Translations under genes and position numbers: made by a program
DNA from: Cupriavidus malaysiensis
Lineage (GTDB): Bacteria > Pseudomonadota > Gammaproteobacteria > Burkholderiales > Burkholderiaceae
Assembly (NCBI RefSeq): GCF_001854325.1
Contig: NZ_CP017754.1
Location: 2,728,001 to 2,792,000, forward strand
Length of the DNA: 64,000 nucleotides
Direction: 5' to 3'
Shown: piece by piece, positions 40,247-50,000 of the stretch
Layout: every line of letters begins with the position of its first letter
Numbering within the stretch: position 1 is the first letter of the stretch
Notes under the pieces: generated by a model
What the model was told of the DNA's origin: nothing
The model's database searches: none
Seen by the model: only the letters and a program-made list of their open reading frames with translations

Positions 40247-41590
40247 TCAAGCAACGCTTCGACCTTGATTCGCCAACCACGCACCATGGAACCCGGCCGG
40301 AATCCGTGTCGGCAGATGCACGGTCGCAACCGGTCCGGCAGCAAGATCGCACGCATTCAGCACAATCACGTCGCTGGTATCGGTCGCGCGTCGGTACACG
40401 CAACACAGCAACCATCCGTCATCTTCCGCCGTCGCTGTCCGTCGCGGCACGAACACCGGCTCACTGTTCTGATCCCCCCGCGGCACCGCATACCGTTCGA
40501 GCGTGCCGCGGTGCCAGTCGTACCGCACGATCCCGCGCAGTTCGACCGGGGTCGGCTGCTCGGCGGCATAGCCATACCGATACGGCCGGCCGGTCCACTG
40601 CTCGTTGATCCGCGGCAGCTCGATCCCGTCTTCGCCGACCTGCGTTTCCTCGACCGTCCCCGACTTCAGGTCGATCCGATACCGCCACAGCACCCCGACC
40701 GGGTTGTCCTCGAACGCACCGCCGTCTGCCGTGAGCCGCAGGAACCACGGATAGCGGACGGCATCGAGCACGATCGTCGTTTCGTCCGCGTCATAGGCAT
40801 TGACGACATGCTGGATGAAACACGGCGCGATCTCGAACCATCGCACCTCGCCGCCGTGACGCGGGATCACACCCAGCCGTGAGCCGCGTTCGTGATGCCA
40901 GCGCAACGGCATCCGGTGTCCGCGCGCGAGCATGGCGAAGTCATAGCCGACGTTCAGATCGAGCAGGATGCTGTACGTCTCGGTGATCGCGATGTCGTGC
41001 ATCATCGACGGGGCCGGCAGCGCGATCTCGACGTCCACGGTCGGTTCCCCCCTCGCGTCGGACACGCCATAGCGCAGGAACGGCGCCTTCCAGTCGGCGC
41101 GGAACGTCACCAGTTCACCAGTGCGCGGATCGATCTTCGGGTGCGCGGTCATGCCCGTCGCGATGCCCGGATGCCGACGCGCCGGCCCGAGCGTGTCGAG
41201 CGTCGAGGTGATCGCCAGCGGCGCGCCGCCTTCGGCCAGCGCGAGGGTTTCGCCGGCGTGCCGGATCACGTTGACGTTCGGATTGGTATCCGGCCACGTC
41301 GACATACTTTCCGGCGCATGCGCGCGCGCCCATCGTTGCGTGCGCAGCCAGCGGTTACGGTAGCCGCCCACTCGGCCACGCTCGAATGCGATCCCGTGCA
41401 GCATCGCGGCCTCCGGCCACCACGACAGCACACCGTCGCCCTCGAATCGCCCCGACAGCGGGTTGGGGCCGTTGCGCACCAGCACGCCATCGAGATCGTC
41501 CGGCACCGTTCCCGTCACACGCAGCGCGGTGAGCTCCATTTCATGCGCAACCGGCGCAACGGCGCCGGCGTTCAGGTCAAAGGTCGTCAT
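40247..41590 (-). CDS. Carotenoid oxygenase family dioxygenase
   Basis: 447 residues. Four iron-binding histidines can be assigned: His150 (MTAHPKID), His198 (SMMHDIAI), His261 (CFIQHVVNAYD) and His435 (GFHGAW). VRNGPNPLSGRFEGDG is the family start block. Relatives cleave carotenoids or stilbene/lignin-type double bonds such as isoeugenol. Because the host also degrades aromatics, a phenylpropenoid substrate is possible. Its ATG overlaps the stop of a small upstream ORF (ATGA). Confidence 0.85.
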   Translation of the reverse strand: MTTFDLNAGAVAPVAHEMELTALRVTGTVPDDLDGVLVRNGPNPLSGRFEGDGVLSWWPEAAMLHGIAFERGRVGGYRNRWLRTQRWARAHAPESMSTWPDTNPNVNVIRHAGETLALAEGGAPLAITSTLDTLGPARRHPGIATGMTAHPKIDPRTGELVTFRADWKAPFLRYGVSDARGEPTVDVEIALPAPSMMHDIAITETYSILLDLNVGYDFAMLARGHRMPLRWHHERGSRLGVIPRHGGEVRWFEIAPCFIQHVVNAYDADETTIVLDAVRYPWFLRLTADGGAFEDNPVGVLWRYRIDLKSGTVEETQVGEDGIELPRINEQWTGRPYRYGYAAEQPTPVELRGIVRYDWHRGTLERYAVPRGDQNSEPVFVPRRTATAEDDGWLLCCVYRRATDTSDVIVLNACDLAAGPVATVHLPTRIPAGFHGAWLANQGRSVA

Positions 41591-41853
41591 CGGCGTTCCC
41601 CGTGGGTGACAGCGCGGCTCACGGCGCGGCGCCGAAGCCGGGCGCGAAGGCAGGGGCGCGGACGTCGGACGGCCCGGCTGGCAATCGGTTCGCCGCAATT
41701 CGCACGATCGTCTGCGAGCAACGCGCGCGCCGCCTCCTCGAAGCCGCGTCGTAGGCCACCGGCCATTGCGGGCACGAAGGGATACGTGCACACGCGTGCG
41801 ATGTGGACTGAAGGTATGGGAAGAGTTGTGGGAAGAGGAATCATGGCGGGCAT
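41587..41853 (-). CDS. Small ORF coupled to the carotenoid oxygenase
   Basis: 88 residues, highly arginine-rich at the end. Evidence for it is positional: it starts about 20 bases after a predicted promoter and stops inside the ATG of the oxygenase. It has no recognisable domain and its arginine content is also what a chance frame in GC-rich DNA would show. Confidence 0.3.
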   Translation of the reverse strand: MPAMIPLPTTLPIPSVHIARVCTYPFVPAMAGGLRRGFEEAARALLADDRANCGEPIASRAVRRPRPCLRARLRRRAVSRAVTHGERR

Positions 41854-41871
41854 CCCTGCTGTGAAGCCGCC

Positions 41872-41913
41872 AATTTATATCCGGGTAAAATAATTGTCAA
41901 TATTACCCGGATA
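41872..41913 (-). promoter_or_regulatory. Promoter with flanking operator for the carotenoid oxygenase
   Basis: On the minus strand a TTGACA -35 box (41895-41900) and a -10 box (TAAATT at 41872-41877, 17-bp spacer) form a strong promoter. Perfect 11-bp inverted arms, TATCCGGGTAA at 41878-41888 and TTACCCGGATA at 41903-41913, flank the -35 box, so a dimeric repressor would block it. The regulator is not identified; the adjacent MocR is one candidate. Confidence 0.6.
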
Positions 41914-41992
41914 AAATCAGGAGAGCGTCACGCCGATGCAGCGGAGGCATGCAGTGCTCCGTGAAATCGGGATTCGGGGTCTGCCCCGCGCC

Positions 41993-43519
41993 TCAGCCAT
42001 CCAGGCATGAGCGCAACGTTCGAGCGAGACGGGCCGCTTCCTTGGCATCGGCGATGTTCGCGAAGCCGATCACGAGGCCACGCGGCGTGCGCCGCATACG
42101 GCCATTCGCGTACCAGATCGACAGCGGCAACACGGCCAGCCCCGCCTCGCGGGCCCGCGCGGCAACGGCGACATCGTCGACCGGGCCGTCGGGGCCTTCG
42201 GTGAACCGCACCGCGAACTGGATTCCGCCGGGTGGCAGTTCGACGCTCAGCCGCTCGCCGAAGGCCTGTTCCAACGCGTGCGCAATCAGCATGCGCCGCT
42301 GACCGTACAGCGCACGCATCCGCTTCACATGCCGGGCAAAATGCCCCTGCTCCATGAAATCGGCCACGGCAGCCTGCCATACCGCCGGCGAGCCGGCATT
42401 CATGCTGCACGCCACCCGCCCGACGCGCTCGACCGCACGCTCCGGCACCACGGCATACGCGAGCCTCAGGCCGGGGAACATCGCCTTGCTGAACGTGCCG
42501 CAATAGATCACGCGATCTTGCCGATCAAGGCTTTTCAACGCCGGCAAGGGCCTGCCCACATAGCGGAACTCACTGTCGTAGTCATCCTCGATGATCCAGC
42601 GCGAAGCCTTCTCCGCCCAATCCAGCAGCGCCAGGCGCCTGGTGAGCGACAGCATGTGTCCGAGCGGGCTTTGATGCGATGGCGTGACCAGTGCGAAGCG
42701 CGCCCCCGGATCCAGTTGCATGCCGCGCTCGACGTCGATCCCCTCATCGTCCACCGGCACGGGCACGAACTGCACGCCGGTCTCGGCCAGAAAATTGCGC
42801 GCGAGCAGATAGCCGGGATCCTCGAACCACATGCGGTCGTTCGGCTGAGCGAGACTGCGCAGCACGAGTTCAAGCGTCGCGCGGTAGCCACCGGTAATGA
42901 AGACCTGATCGGGCAGGCACGTGACACCGCGCGACAGACCGAGATAGGTGGCAATGCGTTCACGCAGCGGCCGGTAGCCCATCGGATCCGGGTAGGCGAG
43001 CATCGTGCGTTCGCCGCTGCGCACACGACGCGAAACCAGGCGGCTCCATATCTTGCGCGGGAATGCGTCCAGTGCCGGCAGTCCTGGCTGCAACGGCCGC
43101 GGCTCGCCGCTCATGGCAACGGTGATCGCCACCTGGCGCGGCGTCGGCCGGCCATGTGACGCGTCCGGTGTCTTCGCCGTGCCCGCTCCTTGGGCAGCCG
43201 GCCGGCCGCGCGAGCCCTGGCGACCCTTTCCATCCGCGGAAGGCATCACTGACGCCGATAGCGAAGGCGAAACGAACGTGCCGGCAGCGCCGCGCATCTC
43301 CAGGTAGCCCTCGTCGACAAGGATCGTATAGGCCAGTTCGACCGTGCCTCGCGCCGTGCTCAATTGCGTGGCGAGGCCGCGCAGCGCGGGCACGCGGTCA
43401 CCCGGACGCAGGAGGCCTGCCGCGATCGCGGTCTTGAAACGCTCGCAGATCTGCAGATAGATCGGCAACGGCTTCCCGCGGTCGATCTCGATGGCCAACG
43501 CGGGAGTACGGGTGCTCAT
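41993..43519 (-). CDS. MocR-type regulator (GntR HTH plus aminotransferase fold)
   Basis: 508 residues. N-terminal GntR winged helix (PLPIYLQICERFKTAIAAG, then LSTARGTVELAYTIL), then a fold-I aminotransferase domain with the PLP-lysine block GTFSKAMFPGLRLAY. MocR proteins bind PLP and control neighbouring genes. It is divergent from the reductase-AhpD-cupin operon at 43740, its most likely target. The ATG at 43519 was chosen over a frame 12 codons longer. Confidence 0.87.
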   Translation of the reverse strand: MSTRTPALAIEIDRGKPLPIYLQICERFKTAIAAGLLRPGDRVPALRGLATQLSTARGTVELAYTILVDEGYLEMRGAAGTFVSPSLSASVMPSADGKGRQGSRGRPAAQGAGTAKTPDASHGRPTPRQVAITVAMSGEPRPLQPGLPALDAFPRKIWSRLVSRRVRSGERTMLAYPDPMGYRPLRERIATYLGLSRGVTCLPDQVFITGGYRATLELVLRSLAQPNDRMWFEDPGYLLARNFLAETGVQFVPVPVDDEGIDVERGMQLDPGARFALVTPSHQSPLGHMLSLTRRLALLDWAEKASRWIIEDDYDSEFRYVGRPLPALKSLDRQDRVIYCGTFSKAMFPGLRLAYAVVPERAVERVGRVACSMNAGSPAVWQAAVADFMEQGHFARHVKRMRALYGQRRMLIAHALEQAFGERLSVELPPGGIQFAVRFTEGPDGPVDDVAVAARAREAGLAVLPLSIWYANGRMRRTPRGLVIGFANIADAKEAARLARTLRSCLDG

Positions 43520-43672
43520 GCCAGCCTCGCGGACAAGGAGGAGGAGCCAGAGCAACTTGGCCTAGTCATATCGATCATTCTTGACCCTTATTGATAGGTC
43601 ATGATTGTTACATACTGCCCCTGGGCGATGCGGCGGCGAGAACGATGCCTTTGCGCAGCGCCCCAGCCATCG

Positions 43673-43717
43673 CGCATTCCACGCATTCCTCGCGTTCCTC
43701 GCGTTCCTCGTGTTTCT
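43673..43717. repeat. Tandem 9-bp repeats in a 5' leader
   Basis: Five consecutive 9-mers: CGCATTCCA, CGCATTCCT, CGCGTTCCT twice, then CGTGTTTCT. They lie between the MocR gene and its divergent operon, 23 bases before the start codon at 43740, so copy number could change leader length. Confidence 0.6.
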
Positions 43718-43739
43718 TTATCCCTCTGGAGAACCTGCC

Positions 43740-44492
43740 ATGAAGGTCGTCGTAATCGGTGGTTCGGGCCTGATCGGCTCACGTCTGGTCACCCTGCTCA
43801 GCGAAGCAGGCCACCAGGCGCTCGCCGCCTCTCCCCGTACCGGCGTCAACAGCGTGACGGGCGAAGGTCTGAGCAATGCGCTCATCGGCGCGGACGCCGT
43901 CGTGGATGTGACGAACGCGCCATCGTGGGAACCTCAAGCGGTCCTCGACTTCTTCCGCACCTCGGCGCGCAACCTGGGCAAGGCCGAGGTGGCCGCGGGC
44001 GTGCGCCATCACGTCGCGCTGTCGATCGTCGGCACCGATCGCATGCCTGAGAACGCGTACTTCGCCGCCAAGGTCGCGCAGGAAGAGGCAATCGAAGCCG
44101 CCGGCGTGCCGTACACGATCGTACGCGCCACGCAGTTCATGGAGTTCATCGGCGGCATTGCGGACTTCAGTACCGACAGCGGCACCGTGCGCGTCGGCGA
44201 CGGACAGTTTCAGCCCATCGCCGCGGACGACATCGTGGCGATCCTCGCGCAGCTCGTGCTCTCCGTGCCGCTGAACGGCAGCCTTGACATCGCTGGCCCG
44301 GATCGGGCGCCCTTCGCCGAGATCATCGCGCGTTATCTGAAATCGGTCGGCGACGCACGCCCCGTCGTCACGGACCGCAATGCGCGGTACTACGGCGGGC
44401 TGGTCGAGGAACTGTCACTTGTGCCGCTCGGCGACGCGCGCATCGGCCGCATCAGTCTCGATCAGTGGCTCGCTCAAGCTAAAGCGGCTTGA
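43740..44492 (+). CDS. NAD(P)-binding reductase, NmrA/SDR-like
   Basis: 250 residues from the ATG at 43740 behind GGAGA. Dinucleotide-binding start VVVIGGSGLIGSR, then YTIVRATQFMEF as in NmrA-like oxidoreductases and quinone reductases of the QOR2 type. First gene of an operon with an AhpD-like and a cupin gene. A role in handling electrophiles or peroxides is inferred from that context. Confidence 0.8.
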   Translation: MKVVVIGGSGLIGSRLVTLLSEAGHQALAASPRTGVNSVTGEGLSNALIGADAVVDVTNAPSWEPQAVLDFFRTSARNLGKAEVAAGVRHHVALSIVGTDRMPENAYFAAKVAQEEAIEAAGVPYTIVRATQFMEFIGGIADFSTDSGTVRVGDGQFQPIAADDIVAILAQLVLSVPLNGSLDIAGPDRAPFAEIIARYLKSVGDARPVVTDRNARYYGGLVEELSLVPLGDARIGRISLDQWLAQAKAA

Positions 44493-44522
44493 TTGCGGCT
44501 CGATTGCGGCTCGATTGCGGCT
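44490..44522. repeat. Three 11-bp direct repeats at a gene end
   Basis: TGATTGCGGCT followed by CGATTGCGGCT twice, covering the stop codon of the reductase gene. Probably slippage; each repeat carries TGA or CGA so extension is harmless to the product. Confidence 0.55.
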
Positions 44523-44637
44523 TGCTGCCCTGCGAAGCCCATCGTTTCACCGCTCGTTTCACCCCTCCTTTCGTTCAGCGGGACATCGCCACGATATGCC
44601 GCCAGACCCAACCCCTGCCCTCTGCCAGGAGAACATC

Positions 44638-45117
44638 ATGACGCCACGCCTTAACTATTTTCAGCAATCGCCCGAGCTGTCGAAGAAGCTCGTGGAGCTT
44701 GGCACGCTGCTCCAGAAGACGACGATCGAGACCCACATCCGCGAACTCGTCGAGCTTCGCGCGTCGCAGCTGAATGGTTGCGCGTTCTGCGTCGACATGC
44801 ACGTCAAGATGGCGAGGATCCACGGCGAGCGCGAACTGCGCCTGCATCACGTGGCGATCTGGCGCGAGTCGACGCTGTTCACGCCCCGTGAACGCGCCGC
44901 GCTGGCATGGACCGAGGTGCTGACCCGTATTCCCGCCCACGGCGTGCCGGACGACGTCTACGACAGCGTGCGTGCCGAGTACTCCGAGAAGGAGCTGTCG
45001 GATCTCACCTTCCTGGTGGGCGCGATCAACAGCTGGAACCGGCTGAACGTGGCCTTCCGCATGGTGCCCGGCTCGTCCGACAAGGCGTTCGGGCTCGACA
45101 AGGCCGGCCTGGAGTGA
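44638..45117 (+). CDS. Carboxymuconolactone decarboxylase/AhpD-like alkylhydroperoxidase
   Basis: 159 residues from the ATG at 44638 behind CAGGAG. The AhpD redox motif is complete: Cys48-x2-Cys51 and His55 (NGCAFCVDMHV). Reduces organic peroxides with thiol partners. Second gene of the MocR-controlled operon. Confidence 0.87.
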   Translation: MTPRLNYFQQSPELSKKLVELGTLLQKTTIETHIRELVELRASQLNGCAFCVDMHVKMARIHGERELRLHHVAIWRESTLFTPRERAALAWTEVLTRIPAHGVPDDVYDSVRAEYSEKELSDLTFLVGAINSWNRLNVAFRMVPGSSDKAFGLDKAGLE

Positions 45118-45121
45118 TGCC

Positions 45122-45526
45122 ATGAAGCGGATCGTTTCCTTCGTTGCCACCCTGATGTGTTTGTGCCCGATGGCCGTGCGGCCGGCCATGGCCGCGCCGC
45201 AGGCGAGCGTGACATCGCTGCGTTCGGAGCCGTTGCCTGAGTATCCGGGCAAGGAAGTCCAGATGATCGTGGTCGACTATCCGCCTGGCGCGGTCGACGC
45301 GGTGCATCGCCATGACGCGCACGCCTTCGTCTATGTGCTCGATGGAAGCATCGTCATGGGCGTCAAGGGCGGCAAGGAGGTAGCGCTCAAGGCTGGCGAT
45401 ACGTTCCACGAGGGCCCTGACGACATCCATACGGTCGGGCGCAATGCCAGTTCCACGCAGCCGGCAAGATTCGTCGTGTTCCTGATCAAGAACAAGGGCG
45501 CACCGATCCTGACCCCGGTGAAGTAG
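45122..45526 (+). CDS. Secreted cupin-domain protein
   Basis: 134 residues. Signal peptide with cleavage after AMA (residue 24), so periplasmic. Cupin motifs HRHDAHAFVYVLDG and, later, DTFHEGPDDIH give a metal site. It follows the AhpD-like gene by 4 bases. Relatives are often described as quercetinase-like without known substrate. Confidence 0.82.
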   Translation: MKRIVSFVATLMCLCPMAVRPAMAAPQASVTSLRSEPLPEYPGKEVQMIVVDYPPGAVDAVHRHDAHAFVYVLDGSIVMGVKGGKEVALKAGDTFHEGPDDIHTVGRNASSTQPARFVVFLIKNKGAPILTPVK

Positions 45527-45565
45527 AAAAGCCGTCTTTCGCGGGCACCGGGAACAGCTGGAGGC

Positions 45566-46231
45566 ATGACAACCCTCCCCTGCAGCCAGTCGAGCGTTTC
45601 CCTGCTGCCGGCGGGACGTCAGTTGGGCATTCGCAACTATCCGGGCGCGCAGGGTCATTACGTCGCCGATGTCGTGAGCTTTCCTGCCCAGGCATTGCAG
45701 GCGTTCAGCCTGCGCTACCGCGAGCAGATCGGCAACTGGCCCGGACACACCTCGGACCTGTGCGTTCCGCTGGACCGGCACACCGCCTTGGCCTGGGACA
45801 ACCTGCTGGAGTGCATTGCCAGCGATGCGCCGGATGCCCTGCGCAGCCACTATGGCGAAGCCGTGCTATTGGCACTGGCCCTCGGCGGCTGGGCTGCACC
45901 GCTGCTGCTGGACCGGCGCGATCCATTGTGCGAACGCGTACAGCACATCCTCATGGGCAATCCGGCGCGGGACTGCGCAGTGGCTTGCGTCGCCGAACGA
46001 CTGAACCTCGGGGCCTCGACCTTGCGCAGGCAACTGGCAAACGAGGCCAGCAGCTTCAGCAAGCTCCTGGAAAACGTCAGGCTGGGAATGGCCTTGCAAT
46101 GGCTGCAGACCACCGCGCGCCCCATCGGGGAGATCGCCGCAGCCAGCGGCTATGCCTCGGCATCGCGCTTTGCCGCGCGCTTTCGCAAGCATTACGGACT
46201 GTCGCCCAGAGCATTGCGGACGGCGATCTAA
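45566..46231 (+). CDS. AraC-family regulator
   Basis: 221 residues. The C-terminal double helix-turn-helix is intact (VAERLNLGASTLRRQL, then GEIAAASGYASASRFAARFRKHYGLSP in two parts). The N-terminal 110 residues form a short sensing domain without a cupin motif I can name. It follows the operon and may regulate it or itself. Start chosen at 45566. Confidence 0.82.
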   Translation: MTTLPCSQSSVSLLPAGRQLGIRNYPGAQGHYVADVVSFPAQALQAFSLRYREQIGNWPGHTSDLCVPLDRHTALAWDNLLECIASDAPDALRSHYGEAVLLALALGGWAAPLLLDRRDPLCERVQHILMGNPARDCAVACVAERLNLGASTLRRQLANEASSFSKLLENVRLGMALQWLQTTARPIGEIAAASGYASASRFAARFRKHYGLSPRALRTAI

Positions 46232-46250
46232 GCGCGGTCCGAGAGCTGCC

Positions 46251-46445
46251 TCAGGAACCGGTCGTCCGACGCTGACGATAGACGGTCACGCCGTCTTCTT
46301 CGCGCGCGGCCAGCGCATTGCGCGCGCCGCAGATCGGGCAGCGGAACAGCGGGCCCTGGCCCTCGTTGACGACGACCACTTCGGTGGACTCCCAGCGGGT
46401 TCCGCACGATTGGTTCTGGCAGGTGTAGTAGATGGGCTTTTTCAT
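46251..46445 (-). CDS. Zinc-ribbon protein
   Basis: 64 residues from the ATG at 46445. Four cysteines, Cys9, Cys14, Cys36 and Cys39 (YTCQNQSCG, FRCPICGARN), fit one zinc ribbon. Small nucleic-acid-binding proteins of this kind are common and mostly uncharacterised. Confidence 0.7.
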   Translation of the reverse strand: MKKPIYYTCQNQSCGTRWESTEVVVVNEGQGPLFRCPICGARNALAAREEDGVTVYRQRRTTGS

Positions 46446-46547
46446 TTGCGCGGATCGTAGCACGAGATGCGGCGCTTGCCGGGATTCTGAGCCAAAGGGG
46501 CCGATCCAGCACATCCAGTACGGTGTCGCCTGGCCGATTTCGCAGCA

Positions 46548-46725
46548 CATCCCTAAAGGCCATATAGCAGTGTTCGCCAATGTAGCCCCTCGACTTCACG
46601 TTCGCATTCGCGGACCGTGGATCTGTAATACATCCCGCCCCAACACCAAAAGAAGCAGGATGGGTACGAGCACATAGCTCACTGCCTTCAGGATTCGTTT
46701 CATCGCCTGAACTCCAAGACCATCG
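46548..46725 (-). pseudogene. Second, decayed copy of the DUF6402/small-membrane-protein junction
   Basis: From 46703 the minus strand reads MKRILKAVSYVLVPILLLL, the start of the 13.1-13.4 kb gene, then a frameshift, then YIGEHCYMAFRD as in that gene. Just upstream (46704-46725) are the last codons of a DUF6402 gene (MVLEFRR, stop), again overlapping. So the same junction was once present here and has decayed. Confidence 0.75.
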
Positions 46726-47066
46726 GTAACGGTACAGGGTAAAGCCGGCACCCGGTCGTATGCCTCCCCGTCAGTTCAAGTGGATGACTGTGTCCGGGGA
46801 TTCAAGGAGCCGCTCCATTCACAAGTTATTCACAGGCAGGATCCTAGAGGTTTATGGGGGGCGGACTTCGCGCAAGCTGGACCCAACGCCTTGGATCGCG
46901 GTGGAGAGGAGGAATTTCTGCCAAAGGCAGACAAATTCAGGAATCGTCCGATAGGAATCGGGTTGCTTGCGGAGTAGCCTTTTCGGGCTACTCCGCATCG
47001 CTGGCTGGTACGTCATGACGATGCGCCCGTGCATCGCCGATACCCGGCTAACGACCATTGCCCAAT
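46726..47066. other. Leader of the metallophosphoesterase locus
   Basis: About 340 bases with no gene. The part near 46800-46970 is less GC-rich and should carry the promoter. A perfect 11-bp hairpin sits at 46969-46996. Confidence 0.4.
46969..46996. terminator. Strong hairpin upstream of the metallophosphoesterase gene
   Basis: Arms GCGGAGTAGCC and GGCTACTCCGC pair perfectly around a six-base loop (TTTTCG). No T-run follows on either strand, so it is not a typical intrinsic terminator. It may be a boundary terminator of another type or an RNA element in the 5' leader. Confidence 0.45.
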
Positions 47067-50000
47067 ATGAGTCCTCCGGAATTCACCGCCGCCGAGAGGG
47101 TGCGCATCGCCCGCACCAGTGTCACGCATGAGCGGAAGCTCGAAGGGTGTGTGGACTGCGAGGAAAAAGCGCCTATCCGTGCCATCATCCTCAGTCCCAG
47201 TCTGGGTACGCCCTTGGTCCTGCCGCCCAAGCAGACCCGGTGCAGCCTCTTTATCGCGGCTGAGGCCATGGCAGAGCAGTACTTCGGCGTGGGCAAGCCC
47301 GTGCAGCCCGTTGAGTACTACGGCCGCAAGATCATCAAGGCCAAGTACGGCCCCGTCTTCGTGGACCGCCATCTGCGCCTGTACCCGATCCAGGGCAAAG
47401 GGACTGCGGCCGAGCCCAAGGACACCATGCTGTTTCGGGACGGCAAGGCCGCCTCTCGCGCCATGGAGGTGGTCAACGTCTGGCAGGTCGGACGGTTTCA
47501 TGGCGGGCTGATGGTCGATCACCGTGGCGAGCCGGTGGCCATCATCCGCCCGGAGACAGTCAGGCTGTACAAGGACATGACGCATGTCTACGAGATTGAC
47601 ATCGATCTCGCGACGTTGCCCGACAAGCCCGACCTCACCCTCATGCATACCTTCGCGTGGATGGTCCCGGTGCCGTCCAGGTATGCGCAACGTCCGGAGG
47701 TCAAGGGCGTACAGGCCTGGGAGTACCAGGATCAGGTGATTCTGGATTTCCTCGACGCGCAGGCGAAATCCGAGCAACAGAATGGTCAGAACCACGTGCC
47801 GCGCTTCTACGAATACGATGTGGACAAGGCCACGGCATTCGCTTTGCCGCCGCTGAAGGCCGATACCGTACACCGCCTGACGGCGTGGCATCCGGTCATC
47901 CAGAAGCCGATCGCTACCTTGAAGCTCGGACACCTGTCGGATGTCCACGTCAACGTTCGCCACCTGGCCCTGCAGAAGTCTCCGGCGTGCCTGATCGAAA
48001 CTACCGATGGCACGCCAGTGCCGGGGACGCCTCCGACTCCACGCGCTTCCCATCTGTGCAATAGTTTCCTGGCGCTGCGTGATCTGATCGAACAGTTCGG
48101 CAAGGCAGGCCGCGCCGACGCCCTGGTGATCACCGGCGATCTGATCGACTTCAACCGCAACATTGTGCCGGCGGAAACTGGCAGTACCATTGCCGAGCAG
48201 TGGAACGCCTTCAACGTCCTCAACCAGATCCGCAATGGGAAACTCTACCAGCGCGGCGCGGATGACATGCTGCTCTATTCGCTGCTGCGCCATGCCTATC
48301 GGGACCTGAAGCTGCCGGTGTTCCTGACGACCGGCAACCATGAGGCCTACGCGGTGCCGTACGGAGTATCGCCACGCACCAACCCGTGGGTCGCGACGGC
48401 CGGCGCGCTGGAGCAAGTCGGGGCGCTCAAGGGCACGCACGGGCCGCGAGCGATCGACCCCGCCAAGATCGAGGATCTCGGCAAAGTGGCCAGCGCCGGG
48501 GCCGGGATCCTCGGCGGGATCCTCGGCGGACCTCTCGGTGGTCTCGCCGGCCGTGAGTTGGGCAAGCACGGCAGCAGCAAGGCGGCGGACAAAGCCGCCG
48601 AAATCTACCAGGACTTCGATCGCGCCAGCGATTGGGCCGAGGCCAAGGCGAACGCCGGGATCGCGGCGGACCACAACCTCACCCTCTACGAAATCTGCCT
48701 GGCGTATGGCCCCACCTATGCGCAGGTCCTCACGGCAAAGAACTTTACGCCCGCGAACTTCGATTGGTTCTTCACCCTCATCACGCCCCTCTCGGACTGG
48801 CGCCTGGATTACGGGCCAAGACAGACGCTGCTCGGCCTGGACTGGGGCAGTGGCGAAAACTATCTCAATCCCCTGGGAGGCATCGACAAGCTCCCCGAGG
48901 TTGACGACAAGATCCGCTGGGTAGCTGAACATCTGCCCAGTCGAGCCGACAAACAGGGGCTCGGTATCCTCCCCCGGGCAACGCAATCCCTCTCAGAAGA
49001 ACAGAAATTCCTGCTGCAAGGCGGGCGCCGCCGCAAGCGCGACATCGGCGCCAGCCTGACCGTGTTCTCGCACTTCACCATCGTCAACTATGACGGCGCG
49101 ATTGAACTCTCAAAGCAAGGCCGCCAGATCGAACCCCAGCAGAGCCCCAATGCTCTGAAGACGATGCGCTTCGAGGACAACGCCGGGGGCTGGAACCTGA
49201 ATAATATGGGAACCTGCGAGCGCAATGTCGACTGGTATTTCCACACCTGCGTGGCGGGTCATGACCAGCCCAACCATGACAAGGTGGACTATCACCTGAG
49301 CGGGCACTCCCATCGCGCCGGGGTGTACACGGTGGGACTGCAACATGGTGGAAAGCTGGTTCAGGTGCGCAGCGCCTTCGACCCCGGACTGTCCGCCACG
49401 CAGAGTACCAACAAGCACGGCGGCCCCACCAAGCTGATCGTGAGTTCGTCGGGTGGCCCGCTTGGCACGCAGAACCTGAACGGCGAACTGAAGCAATGGT
49501 TGCTGACGGCACCGTCCGGCACGCTGCTCAACGAAGCCGACGCCACGCCCATCCGCCAGGTCAGGACCGAGGCGGGCAACGGCAAGCCGCGCCTGGCGGT
49601 GGCGCTCGATTATCTGCACGTCGACAAGGTGGAGACGCCGCTGGTGTGGGTGCCACCCGCCAACGGCCCGCTGCCGCCCACCTCCTGGACCATGCAGGTT
49701 GGCCCGCTGACCGATGCGCTGCAATGTATCGACAAGGTGAGATTCTGGGTCTTCACAGCCAGCCCAACCGGTGAAGGAGGCGACTGGAGCAAAGTTGATG
49801 CCCTGCTCAAGCCAGCAACGGACTGGCGAGCACAGCCCCGTCCGGGTAGCTATGTCATGGCCGCCCCTCTTCAACCGCTGCTGGTGCGCTTCAACCCCTC
49901 GACGTGCCGCATGTTCTGCGAGGTCTTACTGAAGGAGCCGACCTGGCCCAAGGGCGCGGAGAAGCTCAAGGGCATGTTCGATGTGGCGAGTTCCTGGGTG

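Noticed and set aside
44490..44522. CRISPR-like repeats
   Set aside because: Repeats are 11 bp, directly adjacent without spacers, and overlap a gene end.
46969..46996. Intrinsic terminator
   Set aside because: The stem is strong but neither strand has a following T-run, so only a tentative hairpin feature is reported.
47013..48986. 657-codon minus-strand frame opposite the phosphoesterase
   Set aside because: Antisense to the conserved metal-binding motifs; no recognisable blocks of its own.
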